The notes beneath the pieces were generated by a model. The model did not search any database. It saw only the letters and a program-made list of their open reading frames with translations, and was not told the origin of the DNA. Positions 1 through 6,273 of a stretch of DNA of 9,432 bases are shown piece after piece (the first letter of the stretch is position 1; each line of letters opens with the position of its first letter). The DNA is from Polaromonas sp. GTDB taxonomy: Bacteria > Pseudomonadota > Gammaproteobacteria > Burkholderiales > Burkholderiaceae_C. The stretch spans positions 1 to 9,432 of the forward strand of contig JAQGMN010000325.1 in NCBI GenBank assembly GCA_028292345.1. The letters are read 5' to 3'. A program made the translations under genes and the position numbers.

Positions 1-48
1 GTTCCCGGCCAGACCATTTTGCAGGAGGAGCCGCAAGCCGTCATTTGA
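1..48 (+). CDS. C-terminal end of an unidentified upstream gene (partial)
   Basis: Frame 1 is open from the window edge and ends at TGA 46-48, giving 15 residues, VPGQTILQEEPQAVI. The codons are GC-rich at third positions and the stop lies 84 bases before the next start, which fits the end of a co-directional gene. The peptide is too short to name a family. It could equally be a chance open frame, since 15 codons carry little weight. Confidence 0.3.
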   Translation, partial: VPGQTILQEEPQAVI

Positions 49-121
49 CGGGAATGGCGCGGCTGCCTTAGCCGCCTGCGCGGTGCTGCCCGAGGGTAGC
101 CGGATTTGCCATCACAACAAA

Positions 122-127
122 AAGGAG
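122..127 (+). promoter_or_regulatory. Ribosome binding site AAGGAG deciding a GTG start
   Basis: A near-perfect Shine-Dalgarno AAGGAG lies 5 bases before GTG 133-135. The longer open frame begins at TTG 106, inside or upstream of this site, so GTG 133 is the better start. Confidence 0.8.
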
Positions 128-132
128 ACATC

Positions 133-1110
133 GTGCATATTCCCCACGCAATCGCATGGTTGGCTGCCCTGTCGGCCATCGTGCCGAACGCCATCGCCCA
201 GTCGTATCCCGATCGCCCCATCACGCTGATCGTGCCCTTTAGTGCCGGAGGCGATGCTGACGTCGCCGCGCGCAACCTGTCAGTCGTGGTGCAACGCACG
301 ATGGGCCAAAGCCTGATCCCGGTCAACCGGGCAGGCGCGGGCGGCGCCATCGGTTCTGTCGCGGTGCGCGCCGCCAAGCCGGACGGCTACACGCTGCTGC
401 TTGCGCGGGTCGGCTCGCAGGTCGTCCTGCCGGCGCTGCAAAAGGGGCTGGAGTATAAGTGGAACAGCTTCACGTTTCTAGGCCTGCTGGAATTGAATCC
501 AGTGGTCTGCGCGGTGCGTAGCGAATCGAGCTACAAGACCATGAAGGACCTAGTCGATGCCCTGCGTGCCAGGCCCGGAAAGCTGAACTACAGCACCACC
601 GGTGCAGCGACGATCCTTAATTTCGGTCCGCAGCTGTTGTTCGATGTGCTCAGGCTGGGCAAGGACGCGGCCGTGCCGGTGGCCTACAAGGGCGGCGGCG
701 AGGCGGCCATGGCGGTGCTTGCCGGCGATGTGGATTTCAGCTGCGGCAACCTCACATCGATGATCGGCAACATCAAGGGCGGCAAGCTGCATGCGCTGAT
801 GACCACCACCCCCGAACGATTGAAGGACCTGCCGGAAGTGCCGACTGCCCGGGAAGCCGGCTATCCCCAACTCGAAGCCGTGATCGGCTGGAGCGCGCTT
901 TACGGGCCGCCGGGGCTGGGCAAGGAGGTCACCGACCGCTGGGTGGACACACTTGCCGCCGCTGCGAAAGACGCCCAGTGGATAAGTGCCACCGAAAAAG
1001 CCGGCAGCATTGCTCGGGTGATGACGGCCACTGAGACCGAAAAATTCGCCGCCGCCCAGTACCGGGTGTACGAACGCCTGGGCCGCGAGCTCCAGATAGA
1101 GTTGAAATAA
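133..1110 (+). CDS. Bug/TctC-family tripartite tricarboxylate transporter substrate-binding protein
   Basis: Periplasmic solute-binding protein of the Bug (TctC) family, which captures carboxylates or related organic anions, usually for a TctAB membrane pair. The product is 325 residues, normal for the family. An N-terminal signal peptide (hydrophobic core about residues 6-21) ends in AIA|Q near residue 22, directly followed by the family hallmark YPDRPI and the first ligand loop VPFSAGGDADVAAR (about 34-47). The second motif, GAGGAIGSVAVRAAKPDGYTL (about 68-88), and the later YKGGGEAAMAVLAGDVD stretch are also typical. There is no lipobox cysteine. The GTG start is chosen for the AAGGAG at 122-127. 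No TctA or TctB gene is in view, so it may be an orphan binding protein or the partner may lie outside. The ThDP enzyme gene follows after 13 bases, so the two are probably cotranscribed and the ligand may be that enzyme's substrate or a precursor. In a sulfolactate locus it could be the SlcH-type component, but the sequence alone does not show the ligand. Confidence 0.9.
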   Translation: MHIPHAIAWLAALSAIVPNAIAQSYPDRPITLIVPFSAGGDADVAARNLSVVVQRTMGQSLIPVNRAGAGGAIGSVAVRAAKPDGYTLLLARVGSQVVLPALQKGLEYKWNSFTFLGLLELNPVVCAVRSESSYKTMKDLVDALRARPGKLNYSTTGAATILNFGPQLLFDVLRLGKDAAVPVAYKGGGEAAMAVLAGDVDFSCGNLTSMIGNIKGGKLHALMTTTPERLKDLPEVPTAREAGYPQLEAVIGWSALYGPPGLGKEVTDRWVDTLAAAAKDAQWISATEKAGSIARVMTATETEKFAAAQYRVYERLGRELQIELK

Positions 1111-1123
1111 GCAGGACCTGCCC

Positions 1124-2752
1124 ATGAACACACCTCACCGCAACCGTGGCTGCGACGCCCTGGTCCAATCCCTTCAGACCGCTGGCGTGCGCCGGATTTT
1201 CACGCTGTCGGGCAACCACATCATGCCAATTTTCGACGCCGTGCTGGAGTCCGGCATCGAGCTGATCCATACACGCCATGAAGCCAGCGCCGTGCACATG
1301 GCCGATGCCTATGCCCGCATCACCGGCGAGGTAGGCATTGCGCTGGTCACCGGCGGCCCGGGCCACGGCAATGCAGTGTCTGCGCTCTACACCGCGCAGA
1401 TGGCCGAATCACCGGTCGTGCTGCTGTCCGGCCATGCCCCCAACAACCAGTCCGGCATGGGCGCCTTCCAGGAAATGCGTCAGGCCGACATGGCGGCGCC
1501 GGTGACCAAGGCCGCCTGGACCTGCGCCGGGGCGGATCAGGTCGCCAGCGACATCGCCAAGGCGATTCGCCTGGCGCGATCAGGGCGGCCCGGTCCGGTG
1601 AACCTGAACCTGCCTACGGATGCACTGGACGACCTTGCAGCCATGCCGGCCCTGGCGGCCGACGCTTTCCAGGCGGAAACCATGGCGCTGGACCCGGCCA
1701 CCGCCAGCGAGCTGATGCAGCGCCTGGTGGGGGCCAGCCGGCCGATGATTCTTGCCGGCCCGGCCTGTATGACCCGACCGGGCCGCGCTTTGCTGGCAGC
1801 ACTGGAAGCGGCCAGTGGGGTGCCGGTAGTTGGCATGGAGAGTCCGCGCGGTGTTGCAGATGCGAGCCTGGGCGCCTTTGCACAAATGCTGGCGCAGGCC
1901 GATTGCATACTGCTGCTCGGCAAAAGACTGGACTTCACGCTCAAGTTCGGCAAGGCCCCGGCCCTCTCGGCTGACGCGGCAGTGCATCAGGTGGATGCGG
2001 AGAACGCAGAAATCGACCGCAGCCGCCGCGCGTTGGGTGGCCGGCTCCAGGTGACCGCGCTGGCCGACGCATTCGCCTCGGTGGCGGCGTTGACGCGGGC
2101 TGCAGCGGGCGGCGCACCGGCTGCGTGGCTGGCCCAGGTGCGCGCCGCGATCGCCTACCGGCCACCGGCCTGGGACAGCGCGCAGTCGGAAACCTCCGGC
2201 AAGCTGCATCCGGTGCAGATGCTGAGGCCACTGCAGGCACTGCTCGACAGCCATCCCGAAGCGGTCCTGGTGTGCGACGGCGGCGAAATCGGACAATGGG
2301 CCATGGCGTGCCTGAGCGCTCCTCACCGGGTGAACAACGGCGTGGCGGGCTCTATCGGCTCGGGCCTTCCCTATGCGCTGGCAGCGCGTTGCGCGCAGCC
2401 CCAGGCGCCAGTGGTGGCCGTGATGGGTGACGGGACGGTAGGCTTTCACATCTCCGAGTTCGACACGGCCATGCGCTATGGTCTGCCCTTCGTTTCGGTG
2501 ATCGGCAACGATGCCCGCTGGAATGCCGAATACCAGATCCAGTTGCGCGACTACGGGGCCGACCGGCTGGTGGGTTGTGAGCTTTGGCCGATGCGCTACG
2601 ACTCTGTGGCGCAGGCCTTTGGCGGCCATGGCGAGTGCGTGACCGATCCGCTGGCCATGGCAGCGGCAGCGCAGCGTGCCCAGGCCAGCGGCCTGCCTGC
2701 CTGCCTGAACGTGATGATCGAGGGAGTGCCGGCCCCTCAGATCAAATATTAA
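1124..2752 (+). CDS. Thiamine diphosphate-dependent enzyme, acetolactate synthase/decarboxylase-like, substrate unknown
   Basis: Cytoplasmic 542-residue enzyme of the ThDP-dependent 2-oxo acid decarboxylase / acetolactate synthase superfamily. Three domains are recognisable: N-terminal pyrimidine-binding (about 8-170) with the catalytic glutamate E53 in TRHEASAVHMADAYAR; a central TH3-like domain (about 190-325); and a C-terminal pyrophosphate-binding domain (about 360-535) with GDG at 435-437 and the closing Asn at 462 (GNDARWNAEYQ), the spacing expected for the Mg-ThDP motif. Such enzymes cleave or form a C-C bond next to a carbonyl. ATG 1124 has AGGA at 1113-1116, 7 bases upstream. It sits 13 bases after the binding-protein gene, implying one transcript. 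It lacks the look of Xsc (sulfoacetaldehyde acetyltransferase, close to 600 residues with a different N-terminus) and is not a ComD-ComE fusion, because those lack the central domain. Neighbouring sulfonate genes make a 2-oxo acid such as sulfopyruvate a possible substrate, but that is inference; oxalyl-CoA decarboxylase-like or benzoylformate decarboxylase-like roles remain open. Confidence 0.88.
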   Translation: MNTPHRNRGCDALVQSLQTAGVRRIFTLSGNHIMPIFDAVLESGIELIHTRHEASAVHMADAYARITGEVGIALVTGGPGHGNAVSALYTAQMAESPVVLLSGHAPNNQSGMGAFQEMRQADMAAPVTKAAWTCAGADQVASDIAKAIRLARSGRPGPVNLNLPTDALDDLAAMPALAADAFQAETMALDPATASELMQRLVGASRPMILAGPACMTRPGRALLAALEAASGVPVVGMESPRGVADASLGAFAQMLAQADCILLLGKRLDFTLKFGKAPALSADAAVHQVDAENAEIDRSRRALGGRLQVTALADAFASVAALTRAAAGGAPAAWLAQVRAAIAYRPPAWDSAQSETSGKLHPVQMLRPLQALLDSHPEAVLVCDGGEIGQWAMACLSAPHRVNNGVAGSIGSGLPYALAARCAQPQAPVVAVMGDGTVGFHISEFDTAMRYGLPFVSVIGNDARWNAEYQIQLRDYGADRLVGCELWPMRYDSVAQAFGGHGECVTDPLAMAAAAQRAQASGLPACLNVMIEGVPAPQIKY

Positions 2753-2801
2753 GAGGGTTTTTGTTTGTCTAGTGCCTGCTCCTGTGCCCTGGTGGTGGCA
2801 G

Positions 2802-2820
2802 ATTTGTTGAGCATTTGTTG
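2802..2820. repeat. Tandem direct repeat ATTTGTTG with 11-base period upstream of exporter gene
   Basis: ATTTGTTG occurs at 2802-2809 and again at 2813-2820, separated by AGC, so the copies sit one helical turn apart. They lie in the 146-base gap between the ThDP enzyme gene and the exporter gene, about 80 bases before the exporter start. Position and spacing suit a regulator site or part of a promoter, but no protein can be assigned and an 8-base repeat can arise by chance. Nothing else convincing was seen in 2753-2898; no strong terminator hairpin follows the stop at 2752. Confidence 0.35.
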
Positions 2821-2884
2821 TGATTCACGCAGGCTAGTGGCTGTCGCCATGGTGCCGGCAGTCGCAGTGCCTGTGTGTCAACGC

Positions 2885-2889
2885 AAGGA
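2885..2889 (+). promoter_or_regulatory. Ribosome binding site AAGGA deciding the GTG 2899 start
   Basis: AAGGA lies 9 bases before GTG 2899-2901. The longer frame starts at GTG 2875 and would place this site inside the coding region, with nothing comparable before it. Confidence 0.65.
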
Positions 2890-2898
2890 AAGCAGCAC

Positions 2899-3648
2899 GT
2901 GATTGACCTGCCCTGGATCACCCTGCTGAGTGCGGCCGCGATCGTGACGGTCGCCTATACCGTCTATGGCCTGACCGGATTTGGCGCGGCCATCATTGCC
3001 ATTCCGCTGCTGGCGCACTTTTTCCCGCTGCGGTTTGCCGTGCCCATGATGCTGGTGTTTGATCTTTTTGCCGGTTTCTTGCTGGGTTTGAAAAACCGCA
3101 AGCACCTGGACCGACAGGAGTTGCTCCGCCTGCTGCCATTTTTGCTCTTGGGTATGGCGGTCGGGGTGACCGTGCTGGTGCATGCCAGCGAACGCTGGTT
3201 GCTCCTGGTGCTGGGCGTTTTCGTCCTGGGCTATGCCAGTTGGAGTCTGTTGAGCAAGGCCGTGCCGGTACCGGTGTCGCCAAGGTGGGCCGTGCCTGCC
3301 GGAATGATTGGCGGCGCATTCACGGCGCTGTATGGCACGGGCGGACCGGTCTACATGATCTACCTGGCGCGGCGCCTGCCTGACAAAACGGTGATGCGGG
3401 CGACCATTGGTGTGCTGATTTTCGGCACGGCCCTGGTTCGCCTGGTGCTTTTCACCGGCAGCGGTTTTTACCGTCAGCAAGGGCTGCTGTCGCTAGCGTT
3501 TGCGCTGCTTCCCTGCGCCTTGCTGGGCTACGTGGCCGGCAGCCACCTGCATGCGCACATGCCCGCAAAGCGCGCGGTCCAGGCCGTGTGGCTGCTGTTG
3601 ATTGCAGGCAGTTCAAGCCTGATTTGGCGCGGCCTGACCCTGTCATGA
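2899..3648 (+). CDS. TauE/SafE-family membrane protein, probable sulfite exporter
   Basis: Inner-membrane permease of the TauE/SafE (former DUF81) family, whose member TauE of Cupriavidus necator is reported to export sulfite during C2-sulfonate degradation. From GTG 2899 the product is 249 residues, usual for the family, with about seven to eight hydrophobic segments. Family features include the first half-repeat YGLTGFGAAIIAIPLL (about 23-38) and the second half-repeat GGAFTALYGTGGPVYMIYLA (about 138-157), each with the small-residue-rich turn typical of the two TauE halves. Charged loops (LKNRKHLDRQELLR at about 64-77; RRLPDKTVMR near 158-167) separate the helices. It precedes sorAB on the same strand, 210 bases upstream, so it most plausibly moves cytoplasmic sulfite to the periplasm where SorAB oxidises it. 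The family also contains transporters for other sulfur compounds and organic anions, so the substrate is inferred from context. Confidence 0.85.
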   Translation: MIDLPWITLLSAAAIVTVAYTVYGLTGFGAAIIAIPLLAHFFPLRFAVPMMLVFDLFAGFLLGLKNRKHLDRQELLRLLPFLLLGMAVGVTVLVHASERWLLLVLGVFVLGYASWSLLSKAVPVPVSPRWAVPAGMIGGAFTALYGTGGPVYMIYLARRLPDKTVMRATIGVLIFGTALVRLVLFTGSGFYRQQGLLSLAFALLPCALLGYVAGSHLHAHMPAKRAVQAVWLLLIAGSSSLIWRGLTLS

Positions 3649-3654
3649 GCAATC

Positions 3655-3672
3655 CGGACCCGTTATCGGACC
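3655..3672. repeat. Direct repeat CGGACC with 12-base period after the exporter gene
   Basis: CGGACC occurs at 3655-3660 and 3667-3672 with CGTTAT between, just after the exporter stop at 3648. The rest of the 210-base gap before sorA (3649-3858) is noticeably more AT-rich, probably holds the sorAB promoter, and contains a 33-codon open frame at 3729-3830. I could not place -35/-10 boxes with confidence. The repeat may be an operator half-site pair or chance. Confidence 0.25.
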
Positions 3673-3847
3673 TAGCGTAGGTGGACAAACATAGGCGACA
3701 TCGTTAAAAAGTGAACGGCATTACCTAGATGAACGACAAGACAATGGTGCGGGCTACAAGCAAGCCAGCTCGTGAGCCTGTTTCAGGATTCGTGGGCGAC
3801 AGTGGCAGCGCCAAACACTCTTCGCAGTAATTCAAATTAACAACCAC

Positions 3848-3852
3848 AGGAG
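3848..3852 (+). promoter_or_regulatory. Ribosome binding site AGGAG for sorA
   Basis: AGGAG is 6 bases before ATG 3859. A second ATG at 3855, only 2 bases from the site, is out of frame and ill-spaced, which settles the sorA start at 3859. Confidence 0.8.
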
Positions 3853-3858
3853 ACATGA

Positions 3859-5067
3859 ATGCAGCAACAACCCCAATCCTTGCCACGACGTCACATGCTG
3901 GCTGGCAGCGCAGTCGCGCTCGCCAGCGTCGGGCTGGCCAGCTTTGCACGAGGCGCCATGGCCCAGACGGTTGCACCTAAGCCACTGCCCGCCTATGTGG
4001 GCTGGAAAGAGCCCTCAAACTTCATCGTGCACAGCAATACGACCATTGAAACCAAACGCAGCGCTTTTGGCACAAGCGTCATCACGCCTGCTGACCAGCT
4101 TTATATTCGCAACAACCTGCCCGCGCCCGACAGCGCCATCGTGGCCGACCGAGATGCCTGGGAGATCGCGGTGGACGGAGTTAAAAATCCCCGCAAACTA
4201 AACTTGCGCGAGCTCAAGACCTTAGGCGTTGAGACCACTGCTATGGTGCTGCAGTGCTCTGGCAATGGTCGCGGTTACTTTCCCAGCAAGCCCAGCGGCA
4301 CGCCCTGGCAGGTCGGCGCCGCAGGCTGCGTGATCTGGAGCGGGGTGCCGGTGCGCTGGGTCGCCGACGCGCTGGGTGGCGTGAGCGATGGCATGAAATA
4401 CATGACGGGCACCGGCGGTGAAAAACTGCCCGAAGGGCTCGATCCCAAGAGCGTGATCGTAGAGCGTTCGGTGCCCGCAGCGGCTATGGCCGATGCTTTG
4501 CTGGCGTGGGAGATGAATGGTCAGCCCATTCCCCTGGCGCATGGCGGTCCGTTGCGCCTGATCGTGCCCGGCTATACCGGCGTCAACAACATCAAATACA
4601 TCAAGGAACTGGCGTTCACCATCAAGGAGACCGATGCCCGCATCATGTCGCACGGCTACCGGTTCTCGCCGCCCGGCTCGAAGGGCGACCCCAGCCAGCC
4701 TTCCGTCCAGGAGATGACGGTCAAATCCTGGATCAACTCGCCGCATGCCGACCATGGCCCCGTCAAAGCCGGGACGGTGCAAATTCTGGGCGTGGCGTTT
4801 GGGGGATTGAACGCCGTAGCCAAAGTCGAAGTGTCGTTCGACGCCGGAAAAACCTGGGCAGCAGCCCGCTTTGTAGGCCCGGACCTGGGGAAATATGCCT
4901 GGCGACAGTTTGTCTTTGTCTCCAAAATGCCCGCCGGAGAATTTACGCTGGCCAGTCGTGCCACGGACAGTGCTGGCAATGTACAGCCCGAGCAGCGTAT
5001 GGAAAATGCCGGCGGCTTCAACAACACCAGCTGGGCCGATCACGCTGTGAAAGTGACGGTTGCATGA
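3859..5067 (+). CDS. sorA: Sulfite dehydrogenase, molybdenum cofactor subunit SorA
   Basis: Periplasmic molybdenum enzyme that oxidises sulfite to sulfate and passes two electrons to a c-type cytochrome. The 402-residue product starts with a Tat signal (RR at 10-11, hydrophobic stretch 14-29, likely cleavage after AMA at about 35), fitting export of a folded, cofactor-loaded protein. The sulfite oxidase molybdopterin domain spans about 75-260: IRNNLPAP (83-90), the molybdenum-ligand cysteine C133 in LQCSGNGRGYF, then WEMNGQPIPLAHGGPLRLIVPG (217-238), closely matching human sulfite oxidase in this stretch. The C-terminal Mo-co dimerisation domain covers about 280-400 (VEVSFDAGKTW, then ATDSAGNVQPE). 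Unlike the vertebrate enzyme there is no fused cytochrome b5 domain; the partner is sorB, whose ATG overlaps the sorA stop (ATGA, 5064-5067). One difference: vertebrate RNHLP is RNNLP here, so an active-site His is Asn at residue 86. The YedY/MsrP family is less likely given the two-domain layout and the cytochrome partner. Confidence 0.93.
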   Translation: MQQQPQSLPRRHMLAGSAVALASVGLASFARGAMAQTVAPKPLPAYVGWKEPSNFIVHSNTTIETKRSAFGTSVITPADQLYIRNNLPAPDSAIVADRDAWEIAVDGVKNPRKLNLRELKTLGVETTAMVLQCSGNGRGYFPSKPSGTPWQVGAAGCVIWSGVPVRWVADALGGVSDGMKYMTGTGGEKLPEGLDPKSVIVERSVPAAAMADALLAWEMNGQPIPLAHGGPLRLIVPGYTGVNNIKYIKELAFTIKETDARIMSHGYRFSPPGSKGDPSQPSVQEMTVKSWINSPHADHGPVKAGTVQILGVAFGGLNAVAKVEVSFDAGKTWAAARFVGPDLGKYAWRQFVFVSKMPAGEFTLASRATDSAGNVQPEQRMENAGGFNNTSWADHAVKVTVA

Positions 5068-5405
5068 AACCGCTTTATTTGCTGATCGCGTTATCCTGCT
5101 TAGGAACCGGTGCATGGTTACCTGCGGTTGCAGCCGACGACGACAAGCAACTTGAATTAGGAAAGAAGCTTTTCACCCAGCTGGCGGTTCCCGCCTGTGC
5201 CCTGTGCCACACGCTCAAGGACGCCAAGGCAGAAGGCGCGGTCGGACCTGTGCTTGACGAACTTCAGCCGAATGCCATGCGCGTGGCGACTGCTTTGCGC
5301 AATGGTGTTGGTCAAATGCCTTCTTACAAAACATCGCTGAGCGAGGCACAAATACAGGCCATTTCCAGTTATGTCGCCAAGGCCAGTGGCGCCGCCGCCA
5401 AGTAA
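5064..5405 (+). CDS. sorB: Sulfite dehydrogenase cytochrome c subunit SorB
   Basis: Small periplasmic monohaem cytochrome c that accepts electrons from SorA and feeds the respiratory chain. The product is 113 residues: a Sec signal peptide (about 1-23, ending AVA|A), the haem-binding motif CALCH with C45, C48 and H49, and a probable axial methionine at M85 in GQMPSYK. The downstream helix AQIQAISSYVAK (about 95-106) is typical of class I cytochromes c. The ATG overlaps the sorA stop by four bases and has no clear Shine-Dalgarno site, so translation is probably coupled to sorA. A longer open frame running through this region from 4506 is an artefact: its N-terminal part is a shadow of sorA. 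Confidence 0.92.
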   Translation: MKPLYLLIALSCLGTGAWLPAVAADDDKQLELGKKLFTQLAVPACALCHTLKDAKAEGAVGPVLDELQPNAMRVATALRNGVGQMPSYKTSLSEAQIQAISSYVAKASGAAAK

Positions 5406-5484
5406 ACCAACCCGCTCAGAATCAGTGTATCTCGGCGGAATTTTTCGAGCAGCTCACTGCTACATAGCGCTTCAAAGAGCTTCG

Positions 5485-5540
5485 CATTTTGCTACAACAT
5501 CAATAGCTGCTTGCACAAACGAATATTAGAGTGGCATCGC
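5485..5540. repeat. Probable dispersed Comamonadaceae-type intergenic repeat
   Basis: The segment contains GCTACAACATCAATAGC followed by TGCTTGCAC and an ATATTAGAG stretch. I recognise this pattern (GCTAT...ATAGCTGCTTGCGC and variants) as an element recurring between genes in Polaromonas, Acidovorax and Rhodoferax-like genomes. It has small dyads: GCTA 5491-5494 with TAGC 5504-5507, and GTGG 5531-5534 with CCAC 5544-5547. It sits in the 157-base gap between the convergent sorB and GntR genes, where such elements are common. Recognition is from memory and only one copy is in the window. No clear T-tailed terminator was found in 5406-5562. Confidence 0.4.
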
Positions 5541-5562
5541 ATTCCACGGCTGAATTTCAGTT

Positions 5563-6273
5563 TTAAGCAGCATCGCGCATGCGCGAAACGTAGTCGACGT
5601 CGCGCGTGTCAACCACTGAAATCCGGTATTCGGCGGGTTTGCGGTCAAAGGTGTAGGCCACGCGTTCGATGCGCAGCACTGGCATGCCGGCAGGCAGGTC
5701 CAGCAATCGGGCGCTCTCTAAGCTGACCAGTTCAGCGCGTACCCTTTCATCGGCCTCGACAATCGTGATACCGAAATCGGACTGGTAAAGCCCGTAAATG
5801 GTGGCGGAGCGTTCGGTGAAAACGTCCTCGGTCAGACCTGGGAACATGCCAGCGGCGATGACGATATGGTCATGAATGACGGGTCTGCCTTTCAGCAGCA
5901 GCACATTGTCGATACAAAACACCGATTGGGAACCATGCAGACCAAGTGCCTGCGCTTCTTCGCGTGTGGCGCGGGACCGTGTAAACGTATGCAGGCGCAC
6001 CTGCGGGAACTCGCTGACGCCGTCACGTCCGGCAATCTTGAAGAACTGGAACATGAACCGCTCGCGGTCCATTTTTCCAACAAAGGTGCCGCGTCCCTGC
6101 TGGCGTACCAGCACATGCTCGGCAACCAGTTCATCCACCGCACGCCGCACGGTGCCAATTGACACGTTAAAGCGCCGGGCAAGATCGGTTTCATTGGGCA
6201 GCGCCGCACCGGGCGCGGCAGCACCAGACTGGATATCTGCAATCAACTGTCGCTTGACTTGACGGTACAGCAC
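5563..6273 (-). CDS. GntR-family transcriptional regulator, HutC type with UTRA domain
   Basis: Ligand-responsive DNA-binding regulator. From GTG 6273 the product is 236 residues, standard for the HutC subfamily. The N-terminal winged helix-turn-helix (about 1-66) shows LPNETDLARRFNVSIGTVRR (25-44) and the wing QQGRGTFV (58-65). The UTRA effector domain follows (about 85-228), with conserved features such as DNVLLLKGRPVIHDHIVI (122-139) and the closing ISVVDTRDV segment. The longest frame begins at TTG 6348, but its extra 25 residues do not resemble the family, and GGGAGG lies 8 bases before GTG 6273. It lies last on the - strand, 271 bases beyond the exporter gene, probably with its own promoter in that gap. 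A role as repressor of the sulfonate genes with a substrate such as sulfolactate as effector is inferred from position only. I found no palindrome that I could call its operator. Confidence 0.88.
   Translation of the reverse strand: MLYRQVKRQLIADIQSGAAAPGAALPNETDLARRFNVSIGTVRRAVDELVAEHVLVRQQGRGTFVGKMDRERFMFQFFKIAGRDGVSEFPQVRLHTFTRSRATREEAQALGLHGSQSVFCIDNVLLLKGRPVIHDHIVIAAGMFPGLTEDVFTERSATIYGLYQSDFGITIVEADERVRAELVSLESARLLDLPAGMPVLRIERVAYTFDRKPAEYRISVVDTRDVDYVSRMRDAA

Noticed and set aside
59..75. GCGGC-loop-GCCGC hairpin after the upstream gene end as a terminator
   Set aside because: No T tract follows; it may help stop or pause transcription but is not distinguishable from chance GC pairing.
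1580..2629. 349-codon - strand open frame opposite the ThDP enzyme
   Set aside because: Composition is His/Arg/Gln-rich without any family motif; it is a high-GC shadow of a well-supported gene.
1124..2752. Assignment as Xsc (sulfoacetaldehyde acetyltransferase) or a fused ComDE
   Set aside because: The N-terminal sequence differs from Xsc and the protein is shorter; a ComD-ComE fusion would lack the central domain that is present here.
4222..5115. 297-codon - strand open frame opposite sorA
   Set aside because: Shadow frame; sorA has intact Tat signal, molybdenum ligand and dimerisation domain on the other strand.
5448..5461. AGCAG-CTCA-CTGCT hairpin after sorB as a terminator
   Set aside because: The stem is only 5 bp and no T run follows it in either transcription direction.
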